Origin: Achromobacter sp. RTa
GTDB taxonomy: Bacteria > Pseudomonadota > Gammaproteobacteria > Burkholderiales > Burkholderiaceae_B
Direction: 5' to 3'
Length of the DNA: 64,000 bases
NCBI RefSeq assembly: GCF_000757485.1
Contig: NZ_JPYO01000027.1
Location: forward strand, 248,001-312,000
The first letter of the stretch is position 1. Every line of letters starts with the position of its first letter. The position numbers and the translations under genes are program-made. The notes beneath the pieces are model-generated. The model searched no databases. It saw only the letters and a list, made by a program, of their open reading frames with translations, and was not told where the DNA came from. Positions 9,475-16,994 of this stretch are shown here, one piece after another.

Positions 9475-10380
9475 ATGGACTGGACCCATCGAATCCGCCT
9501 GCGCCACCTGGCCATCCTGGTGCGCCTGTGCGACACCCGCAACCTGAGCCAGGTCGCATCGGAACTCAACATTACGCAGCCCGCGCTGTCGAAGTGGCTG
9601 AAGGACCTGGAGCAGGACATCGGCCTGCCCCTCTTCGAGCGCCATGCGCGCGGCATCGAACCCACGGCCTATGGGCTTGAACTGCGCACCCACGCGCGCG
9701 AGATACTTGGCAAGCTGGGCCGCGCCCAGGACACCATGGCGCAACTGGCCCGCGGCGCCACCGGGACGCTGGCCGTGGGCGTCACGCCCAATATCGCGCC
9801 GGTGCTGCTGCCGCCCAGCATCCAGCGCTTCCGCGAACGCTATCCCCGGGTGCTGCTGCGGCTGGCGGAGAACACGCTGGACTACCTGCTTCCCCTTATG
9901 CAGGAAGGGACGTTCGACGTCCTGGTAGGCCGCCTTGAGCAACACTCCTTGCCGCGCAACCTGCATTACGAAGAGCTCTACGACGAACCGATCTGCCTGG
10001 CCGTAGGCAGCACGCATCCCCTGGCCGGCAAGCGCAAGGTCACCTGGAAGGACGTGCAGGATTACCCCTGGATCGCGCCAGGCCCTTCCACGCCGATGCG
10101 GATGCGCATGGACTACGAGCTGGCACTGGCCGGGCAACCCGCGCCATGGCAGCAGGTGGAATCATCGTCGGTGCTGGTCAACCTGGCGTTGCTGGAGGAT
10201 TCGGACCTGGTGATGCCGATCTCGGAACGGCTGGCCCGGCATTTCGCGAAGCAGAACATGATCAGGGTGCTGCCACTTGCGATGCGCAGCCGGGGCATCA
10301 CCGGCATGGTATGGCGGGATGCGGCGCTGGCGTCGGAGCATGCCGCGTACTTCATGGAGTGCCTGCGGCTGGCGAGATGA
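9475..10380 (+). CDS. LysR-family transcriptional regulator of the sulfatase operon
   Basis: A 301-residue LysR regulator. The N-terminal winged helix-turn-helix is complete (LRHLAILVRLCDTRNLSQVA, then ITQPALSKWLKDLEQDIGLP). A type 2 periplasmic-binding-like effector domain follows (GTLAVGVTPNIAPVLLPPSI). The ATG at 9475 gives the usual short N terminus; a GTG at 9442 in the same frame is an alternative. Divergence from the sulfatase/Bug operon with a dyad between them makes it the likely regulator of that operon. The inducer is unknown. Confidence 0.9.
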   Translation: MDWTHRIRLRHLAILVRLCDTRNLSQVASELNITQPALSKWLKDLEQDIGLPLFERHARGIEPTAYGLELRTHAREILGKLGRAQDTMAQLARGATGTLAVGVTPNIAPVLLPPSIQRFRERYPRVLLRLAENTLDYLLPLMQEGTFDVLVGRLEQHSLPRNLHYEELYDEPICLAVGSTHPLAGKRKVTWKDVQDYPWIAPGPSTPMRMRMDYELALAGQPAPWQQVESSSVLVNLALLEDSDLVMPISERLARHFAKQNMIRVLPLAMRSRGITGMVWRDAALASEHAAYFMECLRLAR

Positions 10381-10406
10381 GACGGCGGCACGGCCTCGCC
10401 GCCCGC

Positions 10407-10850
10407 CTACCACGTCACGTAGAACATCGCCTTCGCCAGAATCACGATGGCCACCATATGGCAGAACACGCTGATGTGCAGCCGCCGCTGCAACTCGCCG
10501 GTCAGGCGCTTGCGCCTGGCCAGCAGCAAGGCGGCCACGACGTGGACCAGCACGCTGAGGGCGAGCGCGATCTTCAAGGCCAGCAGGATGCCGAAGGACG
10601 AGCTGCCCGGACTGGCCAGCGCGCCGCGGTGCTGCCAGGCCAGGCCCAGGCCGGCCAGGTAAAGCGCCAGCACTGACCAGGGAACCACCGAACGCACCCG
10701 CGGGCCGAGCTGGCTGCCCAGCGCCTTGCGCACGTCAGGGGGCAGCCGCCTGTGCACGGGCTCCAGGAACAGCACCTCGAAGGTCACGGTGCCAACGAAA
10801 ACGAAGGCGGCCAACAGGTGCAGGATGAGCAGCAAGGGATAGGCATTCAT
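10407..10850 (-). CDS. Small four-helix membrane protein, CopD-like (copy 1)
   Basis: A 147-residue integral membrane protein with about four helices (7-28, 53-73, 86-109, 126-145). It resembles the short CopD-type proteins. H11, H103, H125, C130 and H131 all lie in or near helices and are conserved in the second copy at 13133-13576, with which it shares about 115 of 147 residues. Such residues could bind haem or copper, which is inference. The ATG at 10850 gives an N terminus identical in form to copy 2. The gene lies 85 bp after the TonB receptor gene and has its own FNR-type promoter (10875-10917), so it can be expressed separately. Confidence 0.8.
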   Translation of the reverse strand: MNAYPLLLILHLLAAFVFVGTVTFEVLFLEPVHRRLPPDVRKALGSQLGPRVRSVVPWSVLALYLAGLGLAWQHRGALASPGSSSFGILLALKIALALSVLVHVVAALLLARRKRLTGELQRRLHISVFCHMVAIVILAKAMFYVTW

Positions 10851-10874
10851 GGCTGGAAGGCTCCGTTGCACCTG

Positions 10875-10917
10875 ATTGTCTCATTGCGGGCGGACCGCCG
10901 GGAATGAGATACATCAA
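10875..10917 (-). promoter_or_regulatory. Predicted class II FNR/Dnr-type promoter of the CopD-like gene
   Basis: On the minus strand TTGAT-gtat-CTCAT (10917 to 10904) matches the FNR consensus TTGAT-N4-ATCAA at 8 of 10 positions. GACAAT at 10880-10875 is placed as a -10 hexamer about 30 bp from the box centre. A start site near 10868-10869 would put the box at -41.5, leaving about 19 nt of leader. The same hexamer and spacing occur upstream of the globin gene. Confidence 0.6.
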
Positions 10918-10935
10918 GCCCGCCCGGCCGTTCCG

Positions 10936-13065
10936 CTAGAACCGGTAGGCCACCCCCGCGCTGAAGGAACGCCCGTTGCCGGGCAGGAAGATCGGCATGG
11001 CGGGCGTGGCCGTGTTGCGGATGGCATAGCTGCTGGCGTAGGTCTTGTCGGTCAGATTGTCCGCCTGCACGTATCCGCTCCAATGCGCGTCATGTTCGTA
11101 CGCCACCTTGAACCCCAGCAGCGCATAGGCGTTCTGCTGCGTGCCGGGCGCGTTCGCATGGTTGGTCTCGGTATCGCTCATCAGCCAGCGCAGGTTCGGA
11201 CCGAAGCGCCAGCCTCCCACGCGGTACATGACTTCGGCGCTGAGCAGATGGCGCGGCACGCCGGCGATGCGGTTGCCCTGGTATTCGCCGCTGCGGAAGC
11301 GGAAGTCGCTGAAGGTGTAGGCGATGCGGTAGTCGAACAGGCCGGCGCCAGGCGACGGCAGGCTGCCGTTGATGCCGGCTTCGATGCCCTGATGGCGCGT
11401 GCGGCCGGCGTAGTTGTACGTGCCGGCGGGCGTGCCGTTGGCGTTGGTGACGGACATGAGTTCGTCTTCGACATTGCTGCGGTACAGCGACACGGTCCAG
11501 TTCAGGTCGCGCCCCGCGACGTTGAAGCTGCCGTCTCCGCCGACCTCGTAGGTGAGCGCGCGCTGCAGGTCGAGCTTGCTCATGGAGGTGACGGCGCTGG
11601 CGGGGTTCATGGGCGCGGGCACTTCGCCATTGACGATTTCCCAGAAGGTGGGCGCCTCGTTGCTGCGGCTGATGTTGGCGTACCAGCGCTGCGTGGCGGC
11701 CGGCTGCCAGATGATGCCTCCGCGCGGCGTGGCGTAGTCCCAATCCTGGTCCAGAGTCTTGCCGGTGTTGCGCTCGCGCGCGTCGCGCACGGCCTGGGTG
11801 TATTTCAGGTCGCCGACGAGACTGAGCTGCTCGGTGACGTGCCAGTTCGCGCCGACCAGCGCGCTACGGTTCTCGGCCTTGAGGTCGTAGGCGCCGAAGC
11901 GCTGCAGGCGGCTGCCGTCGGCGGGACGGATGGCGTAGAGATCCCGGTCCATGTCGCTGCGCTGCCAGTCCAGGGCCACGCGGTAGTCCACGCTGCCGGC
12001 CTTGCCCGCCAACTGCCATGCCAGGCCATAGGTATCGCCGTCCGTGACGTTGGCCACCTGGGGATTGGTGAAGTCGTCATTGGTGCGCTGCCAGTAGATG
12101 CCGGCAGTCTGATTCAAGGCATCCGTGCCCCAGTAGCTGCGGTTCGCGATGCGGAACTGGCTGGTATCGCGGTGGGGATCGCGCTTGTAGACGTTGTTTG
12201 CCAGATCCTGGGGCGTGGTCCCGTCGCCCAGCACGCTGCGCGGGTCCTCGTACATGCGCGCCTTGGGGATGGGCTGGGGAATGTCGAACTTGAGGTCCGT
12301 GTAGGACAGATAGGTACGGTTCTCGAAAGTGCCGCGGCGAAAGCCCAGGTTGCCCTGGAAGCTGGACCGCTCGGACGCGGAATGGTGGCGGTAGCCGTCC
12401 GACTTGTCGTAGCCGAAGCTGAAGCGGCCATCCAGGCGCTCGTCTTCGAAGCCCTTCGACAGCGTGAGGCTGCGCGAGCCAAAGCTGCCTCCGCCCAGGC
12501 GGATGACGTCGTTCTGGACGCCGGTAAGAGATTGGAAGTCGACCTCGCCGCCCAGCGTGCTGGCGCCCGGCGACAGCGCATTGGCGCCGCGGCGCGCGGT
12601 GACCAGGCCGGCGTTGCGCGGTTCCAGCAGGCTGATGATGAAGGATCCATCGGCGTCATTGAGCGGCAGGCCGTCCTGCATGAGCAGGATGCCGCGGCTC
12701 AAGGGGTTGCTCTGGATGCCCGAGCCGCGGATGTTCAGGCGCGGCTGGTCCAGGCCCCCGAAGAACTCCTGGACGATGATGCCGGGCTGGTAGTCCAGCG
12801 CGTCGCGCAGCGTGATCAGGCGCACTTCCTGCTGGGGCTGGGCCAGGTTGGTGCCGCCCGGCACGGTCCGCAATTCCGCCTCGGCCTGCTGTGGACCGGG
12901 ATCCAGGACACGCGTGAGGGATTCGCCGGACACCACCACGGGAGCCAGCGAGGGCACCGCCTGCCGGGCTGGAGCTTGCGCGGTTTGCTGGGCGTAGGCC
13001 GAAGACAGGCCGAGCGCGCCGAAAGCGAGGCTGGACGCCAGTTGGCGCAGGACGAGGGACGTCAT
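10936..13065 (-). CDS. TonB-dependent outer-membrane receptor
   Basis: Outer-membrane active transporter of 709 residues. A signal peptide ends near SSAYAQQ. The plug domain (about 70-190) contains LRDALDYQPGIIVQEFFGG and LNIRGSGIQ. The barrel ends in the expected terminal aromatic (VAYRF). A TonB-box-like VVVSGES lies at about 44-50. It resembles ferric-chelate and metallophore receptors in general form; the ligand is unassigned. The ATG at 13065 precedes the signal peptide directly. It sits in a minus-strand series after an ABC importer and a CopD-like gene, with a bulged hairpin at 13106-13133 just upstream. Together these could form an outer- and inner-membrane uptake route. Confidence 0.92.
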   Translation of the reverse strand: MTSLVLRQLASSLAFGALGLSSAYAQQTAQAPARQAVPSLAPVVVSGESLTRVLDPGPQQAEAELRTVPGGTNLAQPQQEVRLITLRDALDYQPGIIVQEFFGGLDQPRLNIRGSGIQSNPLSRGILLMQDGLPLNDADGSFIISLLEPRNAGLVTARRGANALSPGASTLGGEVDFQSLTGVQNDVIRLGGGSFGSRSLTLSKGFEDERLDGRFSFGYDKSDGYRHHSASERSSFQGNLGFRRGTFENRTYLSYTDLKFDIPQPIPKARMYEDPRSVLGDGTTPQDLANNVYKRDPHRDTSQFRIANRSYWGTDALNQTAGIYWQRTNDDFTNPQVANVTDGDTYGLAWQLAGKAGSVDYRVALDWQRSDMDRDLYAIRPADGSRLQRFGAYDLKAENRSALVGANWHVTEQLSLVGDLKYTQAVRDARERNTGKTLDQDWDYATPRGGIIWQPAATQRWYANISRSNEAPTFWEIVNGEVPAPMNPASAVTSMSKLDLQRALTYEVGGDGSFNVAGRDLNWTVSLYRSNVEDELMSVTNANGTPAGTYNYAGRTRHQGIEAGINGSLPSPGAGLFDYRIAYTFSDFRFRSGEYQGNRIAGVPRHLLSAEVMYRVGGWRFGPNLRWLMSDTETNHANAPGTQQNAYALLGFKVAYEHDAHWSGYVQADNLTDKTYASSYAIRNTATPAMPIFLPGNGRSFSAGVAYRF

Positions 13066-13105
13066 GGGAATGCTTCCACGTAGAGCGAGAAAAGGGCTGG
13101 ACAGG

Positions 13106-13133
13106 AGCCGGCGCGTTGGAGCGCGGGCCGGCT
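13106..13133. other. Intercistronic hairpin before the TonB receptor gene
   Basis: Arms AGCCGGCGCG (13106-13115) and CGC-gg-GCCGGCT (13122-13133) pair with a two-base bulge and a six-base loop. The element overlaps the end of the CopD-like gene (copy 2) and precedes the receptor by about 40 bp. It could adjust relative expression; no T-run follows. Confidence 0.35.
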
Positions 13134-13576
13134 TACCAGGACAGATGAAACATGGTCTTGGCCAGCAGCACGATGCCGACCATGTGACAGAACACACTGA
13201 TGTGCACCCTTCTGCGCAGCGCGCTGTGCAAGCGCTGGCGCCGCGCCAGCGTCATGGCGGCGATCACGTGGACGAGCACGCTGGAGGCAAGCGCGATCTT
13301 GATCGACAGCAGCAGGCCGAAGGACGAACTGCCCGGGCTGGCGAGCGCGCCCCGGTACTGCCAGGCCATGCCGAGGCCGGCCAGGTAGAGAACCAGGACG
13401 GCCCAAGGCACCACGGCGCGCACCCGCGGACCGAGCTGGCCGCCCAGCGCCTTGCGCACGTCCGCGGGCAGGCGCTTCTGCACAGGCTCCAGGAACAGCA
13501 CTTCGAACGTAACGGTGCCGACGAAGACAAAGGCGGCGAACAGATGCAGGACGAGCAAAAACGGATATGTGTTCAT
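13133..13576 (-). CDS. Small four-helix membrane protein, CopD-like (copy 2)
   Basis: 147 residues, the same length as copy 1 (10407-10850) and about 78 percent identical to it without gaps. The residues H11, H103, H125, C130 and H131 are all retained, whereas substitutions concentrate in residues 91-120 and at the C terminus. The ATG at 13576 begins MNTYPFLLVLHLFAAF. It lies 42 bp after the ABC ATPase gene and 67 bp before the TonB receptor gene, all on one strand, so it is probably co-transcribed with the importer. Unlike copy 1 it has no FNR-type box upstream. Function unknown; a metal or haem role is plausible. Confidence 0.8.
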   Translation of the reverse strand: MNTYPFLLVLHLFAAFVFVGTVTFEVLFLEPVQKRLPADVRKALGGQLGPRVRAVVPWAVLVLYLAGLGMAWQYRGALASPGSSSFGLLLSIKIALASSVLVHVIAAMTLARRQRLHSALRRRVHISVFCHMVGIVLLAKTMFHLSW

Positions 13577-13618
13577 GACGATGCTCCGGTATTGGGAAAC
13601 AGGAAATCGGGACACGCC

Positions 13619-14308
13619 TCAGGCCGGCCCGCCGGCCGCCAGAAGCAGCTCGCGCAGGCGTTCCGCGCCGCCCCTGCCGCCGCTCGGCCCGTCCAGCGTG
13701 ATTGGCGTCACGCGGCCACGGTCGACCATGACGCAGCGGTCGACCAGCCCCAGCAGCTCTTCCGGATCGTGGCTGATGCACAGCAGGGCCGCGCCGCTCG
13801 CGGCCAGTTCCTCCCCGCAGCACGCGGCAAGCTGGCGGCGCAACGCGGGATCCAGCGCGCTGAAGGGCTCGTCCAGCATCAGCAGGTCGGGAGCCATGGC
13901 CAGCGCGCGGGCCAGGGCCACGCGCTGCGCCATGCCGCCGGACAACTCGCCAGGCCAGGACAGCATGGCGCCGTCCAGGCCGACCCGGGCCAGCCACTGC
14001 CCGGCCAGCGCTCGCGCCTTGCCGGCGGAATGCCCCGCTCCGCGCAATGGCAGGGCGACGTTGTCGAGCGCGTGGCGCCACGGCAGCAGCCGGGGCTCCT
14101 GGAACATCAGCACGGGAAGCCGGAATGCATTGCGCAGCACGCCGCCGCCTGGCCGCGCGAGGCCGGCGGCCAGGCGCAGCAGGCTGCTCTTGCCCGCTCC
14201 GCTGGGGCCGATCAGGCCCAGCCGCTCGCCGGGCAGCAAGCGCAGGTCCACGTCCCGCAGCACGGTCCGGGCGCCATAGCGCAAGGAGAGGGATTGCATC
14301 TCAAGCAT
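13619..14308 (-). CDS. ABC importer ATPase, NitT/TauT type
   Basis: A 229-residue cytoplasmic ATPase. Walker A is GPSGAGKS (34-41). The Q-loop is FQEPRLLPW, the ABC signature is LSGGMAQRVALARAL, and Walker B with D-loop reads LLMLDEPFSALD. The switch histidine is in CISHDPEE. The start codon overlaps the end of the permease gene by 8 bp, indicating translational coupling. With the permease and binding protein upstream it forms a complete importer of the nitrate/sulfonate/taurine family, a family that also transports pyrimidines and other small molecules. The substrate is not defined by sequence. Confidence 0.93.
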   Translation of the reverse strand: MLEMQSLSLRYGARTVLRDVDLRLLPGERLGLIGPSGAGKSSLLRLAAGLARPGGGVLRNAFRLPVLMFQEPRLLPWRHALDNVALPLRGAGHSAGKARALAGQWLARVGLDGAMLSWPGELSGGMAQRVALARALAMAPDLLMLDEPFSALDPALRRQLAACCGEELAASGAALLCISHDPEELLGLVDRCVMVDRGRVTPITLDGPSGGRGGAERLRELLLAAGGPA

Positions 14309-15101
14309 GGCTGGGCTCCATCCAGCGCCCCAGCCGGCGTTGCAGCGGCTGCAGGAACACGAATTCCAGCAGGGCCACCAGGCCCAGGATCAGCAAGACC
14401 CAGGCGAAGAGCTCGGCGGTGTCGAAGGTGCTGCGGGCATTGGCCAGGGCATAGCCCACGCCATTCTCGGCGCCCAGCACCTCGGCCATGACCACCAGCC
14501 GCACGCCCCCGCAGGCGGCAATCAGCAATGCCGCCAGCAGCGGCGCGCTGAGCGCGGGCAGGTACAGGTGGCGCAAGCGCAGCCAGGGGCCGTAGCGGTA
14601 GACGTGGCTCATCTCGATCAACCTGCGGTCCACGTGCAGCATGCCTTTGACGGTATTGACGTACATGCCGGGCGCCATCATCAGCGTGGTGATGAAGATC
14701 ACCATGGGCGAACCCAGGCCGAACCACAGCATGGCCAGCACCACGACGACCACAGGCGGCATGGCCATCAACAGCCAACGCAACGGCTCGATCAATCCGC
14801 GCAGCCGGGCGCTGTGCCCGGCCAGCACGCCCAGCGCGAATCCGATGGACGCGCCCGCCAGCACACCCGCCCCGATGCGCATCAGACTGACACCCGCGTT
14901 GGCGAAGAATTGCGGACTGCGGACCAGCGGACCTATGGCGCGCAATGCGTCCCAGGGCGTGGCCATCAACAACGGACCGAACTGCCGCGCGGCCACGTGC
15001 CAGGCCAGCAGAATCAGCAGCACGCCCGCGGCGCTCCAGGCGCGCGAGGTGCGCGCCGGCGCGGTAAGAACGGGGCCCTGCCCCAGCCGCGATCCGCTCA
15101 T
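14301..15101 (-). CDS. ABC importer permease, NitT/TauT type
   Basis: Inner-membrane permease of 266 residues with about six helices. The cytoplasmic coupling (EAA) loop is recognisable around EMSHVYRYGPWLRLRHLYLPAL, which contacts the ATPase. The ATG at 15101 overlaps the TGA of the binding-protein gene as ATGA. Longer in-frame starts give arginine-rich, non-membrane sequence and were discarded. It is the second gene of the importer operon and is followed by the ATPase gene with an 8-bp overlap. Confidence 0.93.
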   Translation of the reverse strand: MSGSRLGQGPVLTAPARTSRAWSAAGVLLILLAWHVAARQFGPLLMATPWDALRAIGPLVRSPQFFANAGVSLMRIGAGVLAGASIGFALGVLAGHSARLRGLIEPLRWLLMAMPPVVVVVLAMLWFGLGSPMVIFITTLMMAPGMYVNTVKGMLHVDRRLIEMSHVYRYGPWLRLRHLYLPALSAPLLAALLIAACGGVRLVVMAEVLGAENGVGYALANARSTFDTAELFAWVLLILGLVALLEFVFLQPLQRRLGRWMEPSHA

Positions 15102-16099
15102 GGCGCGTAGAACCCGGCGGGCGGCAGGCTGCCGCCGATGGCCTGCGGATAACGGTCGGCCAGCAGGCGGTACAGCGCCTCCAGCTCGGGGCGGGCGGCC
15201 TCGGCGCTGCGGCTCTCCAGGCGTGTGCCGCGTATCGCGGTCTCGATGGCGGGCTGGGGCAGATGCGGCAGGTGATCGCGCACCAGCGCCGCGCACTCGG
15301 CGGGATGTTCGACGCACCAGCGCGCGGAAGCGGCATACGCCCGGTTCACGGCGCGGCAGAGTTCGGCGTCCTCCGCCACGCGGGGAGCGGCCATCACGCC
15401 GGCCTGCGGCAGCGAGGGCTGCGCGGGAAAGGCAGCGCGCCAGGCCTGCTCAAGGCTCTGGCCGCGAAAAAGCGCCGGCGCCCCTTCGGTCTGTCCGGCC
15501 CGCCACAGCAGCAGCGAGGCCATGGGCTCGACCAATAGCGCCTGGTCCGCCTGGCCGTTGAGCATCAGCGCGATCGCGTCCTGGCCGTCGCGGGTGCGAC
15601 GCAACGCCACCGGCGCCAGGCCCCGGGCGGACTGCGCCGCGAGCAGGGTATCCAGCAGCACCGCCGGCAGGTCGCGCTGGAACGGCGCCACCAGTTCGCG
15701 GCCGGCCAGGTCCTCGAAGGTCTGCACGGCCGGATCGCGGCTGACCAGCCACAGAATGCCCCAGACCGAAATGTTCAGCAGGCGCACCGGCATGCCGCGG
15801 TTGTACAGCAGGGCCGGCAGCGTGCAGGGCGCGGCGCTGAAGTCGAGCTCTCCGTTGACCAGCAGCGTGCGCAGCTGATCGGGGGTCTGCCACAAGCGGA
15901 AGCGCAGCCGGTCCGCGTGTTCCGCCAAGGCGCCGGTGGCGGCCATATGCATCAAGGGGTAGCTGACCACGGCCCCCGGGCCGGCCAGCGTCAACACGGC
16001 ATGGCGGCGCGGCGCCGCGCGCGCGATCGACACGCCGGACGCCAAGGCCATCCCAAGAGCGGCCGCGCAGAGGCGGCGGCGCATAGCTGAATCATTCAT
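15098..16099 (-). CDS. ABC importer periplasmic binding protein, NMT1/TauA type
   Basis: A 333-residue binding protein, first gene of the importer operon. The signal peptide spans about 6-28 (LCAAALGMALASGVSIARA). The body has the two-lobed NMT1/SsuA-like pattern, with ELDFSAAPCTLPALLYNRG, VWGILWLVSRDPAVQTFEDL and GQADQALLVEPMAS. Two starts are possible, 16099 and 16084, neither with a clear ribosome-binding site. The gene faces away from the Crp/Fnr regulator across 61 bp that contain a Fur-like box. A binding protein of this class next to a TonB receptor hints at a scarce or bulky substrate, perhaps a metal chelate, but this is inference. Confidence 0.88.
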   Translation of the reverse strand: MNDSAMRRRLCAAALGMALASGVSIARAAPRRHAVLTLAGPGAVVSYPLMHMAATGALAEHADRLRFRLWQTPDQLRTLLVNGELDFSAAPCTLPALLYNRGMPVRLLNISVWGILWLVSRDPAVQTFEDLAGRELVAPFQRDLPAVLLDTLLAAQSARGLAPVALRRTRDGQDAIALMLNGQADQALLVEPMASLLLWRAGQTEGAPALFRGQSLEQAWRAAFPAQPSLPQAGVMAAPRVAEDAELCRAVNRAYAASARWCVEHPAECAALVRDHLPHLPQPAIETAIRGTRLESRSAEAARPELEALYRLLADRYPQAIGGSLPPAGFYAP

Positions 16100-16110
16100 T
16101 GAATTTCAAA

Positions 16111-16125
16111 TAAGAATTGTTATCG
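16111..16125. promoter_or_regulatory. Candidate Fur box between the importer operon and the Crp/Fnr gene
   Basis: TAAGAATTGTTATCG matches the 7-1-7 Fur consensus TGATAAT-N-ATTATCA at 10 of 14 informative positions. It lies between the divergent starts at 16099 and 16161, where a repressor could block both. Iron control would suit a TonB receptor and importer locus. A moderate match in AT-rich DNA, so uncertain. Confidence 0.4.
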
Positions 16126-16160
16126 TTTAAGATTCTCCCATTCACGTTGAAAGACCCAGA

Positions 16161-16880
16161 ATGACAAATATCAATCTGCCCGGGCCGGCCACGGCCGCCC
16201 TGCTGGCCAGGCACCCGCTTCTGCAAGGCCTGCCGCCGGGATTGCTTCCGGAAGTGGTTGCCGGCCTGCTGCGCGGCGCCAGCCCCCTGCGCGCCGAGCC
16301 GGGGCAGGTCCTGTTCGGAGAAGGCGACGAAGCGTTCCACTATCTGCTCGTTGAAAGCGGACAGGCCGAAGTCGTGCGCTACGGCTACAACGGCGACGAA
16401 CGCGTGTTCCGCGTGTTCGAACCCGGCCAACTGATCGCCGAAGCGGCCATGTTCATGCCCCACGGCCGCTACCCCATGCAGGCGCGCGCCCGCAGCCCGC
16501 TACTGGCCTGGCGCTTGTGCCGCCATCAGCTGCACGATGCATGCCGGCGCTGGCCCGACCTCGCCCTCAAGCTGCTGGCCGCGCTCAGCAAGAACCTGTA
16601 CGACCAGGTGAACAAGGTGGACTGGATGACGTCCAGCTCCGCGCCGGAACGGCTGGCCAATTACCTGATGGGGCTACGCGAGCGCCAGGGCAGCACGGTG
16701 ACGTTGCCGCTGAGCCAGCGCCAGCTCGCCGCGCATCTGGGCATCCGCGCGGAAACGCTGAGCCGCCTGCTCAATGATTGGCAGACCCAGGGTTATGTCA
16801 GCGGCAAACGCCGCCAATGGGCCGTGCAGGACCCGGCGTATCTGGCGCGGCTGGCGACGACGGCGAAGCGGCCGTTCTGA
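16161..16880 (+). CDS. Crp/Fnr-family regulator, Dnr-like
   Basis: Cytoplasmic regulator of 239 residues. A cyclic-nucleotide-binding-fold sensor domain covers about 20-130 and a winged helix-turn-helix about 165-215. The recognition helix reads IRAETLSRLL, with E198, S201 and R202 in the pattern E-x-x-S-R that lets FNR read TTGAT half-sites. The four cysteines needed for an FNR iron-sulfur cluster are absent (only C120 and C128), so it is closer to Dnr/Nnr-type NO or haem-dependent sensors, by inference. It is divergent from the importer operon and followed by a globin gene with an FNR-type promoter. Confidence 0.9.
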   Translation: MTNINLPGPATAALLARHPLLQGLPPGLLPEVVAGLLRGASPLRAEPGQVLFGEGDEAFHYLLVESGQAEVVRYGYNGDERVFRVFEPGQLIAEAAMFMPHGRYPMQARARSPLLAWRLCRHQLHDACRRWPDLALKLLAALSKNLYDQVNKVDWMTSSSAPERLANYLMGLRERQGSTVTLPLSQRQLAAHLGIRAETLSRLLNDWQTQGYVSGKRRQWAVQDPAYLARLATTAKRPF

Positions 16881-16925
16881 ATTCCGCGCACCCGGAGCGC
16901 CTCCGCCGCGGGCGGGCTGGCTCCC

Positions 16926-16967
16926 ATGACTTTTGTCATCGGCGCAACGATGGCCGCGGCGGACAAT
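16926..16967 (+). promoter_or_regulatory. Predicted class II FNR/Dnr-type promoter of the globin gene
   Basis: ATGAC-tttt-GTCAT at 16926-16939 is a perfect 5-4-5 palindrome of the Dnr/Nnr/FNR class. GACAAT at 16962-16967 lies where a -10 element would be for a start near 16974, placing the box centre at -41.5. The leader to the ATG at 16995 is about 21 nt. The arrangement repeats upstream of the CopD-like gene at 10850. Confidence 0.7.
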
Positions 16968-16994
16968 GCATGCAGATCATCTCCGTGTTCCGCC

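Noticed and set aside
10384-10403. GGCGGC...GCCGCC hairpin between the LysR gene and the CopD-like gene as a terminator
   Set aside because: Only six pairs and no T-run; common in DNA of this composition.
10876-13083. Plus-strand open frame of about 735 codons
   Set aside because: Antisense to the TonB receptor gene, with low-complexity Ala/Gly/Arg composition and no domain.
13619-16099. Calling the importer a thiamine-precursor (ThiXYZ) transporter
   Set aside because: The binding protein has NMT1-like form, but no thiamine genes or riboswitch were seen nearby.
16081-16160. FNR box in the importer/Crp divergent gap
   Set aside because: Searched for TTGAT-N4-ATCAA and related forms; only short repeats such as TTGAA-T-TTCAA were found, too weak to claim.
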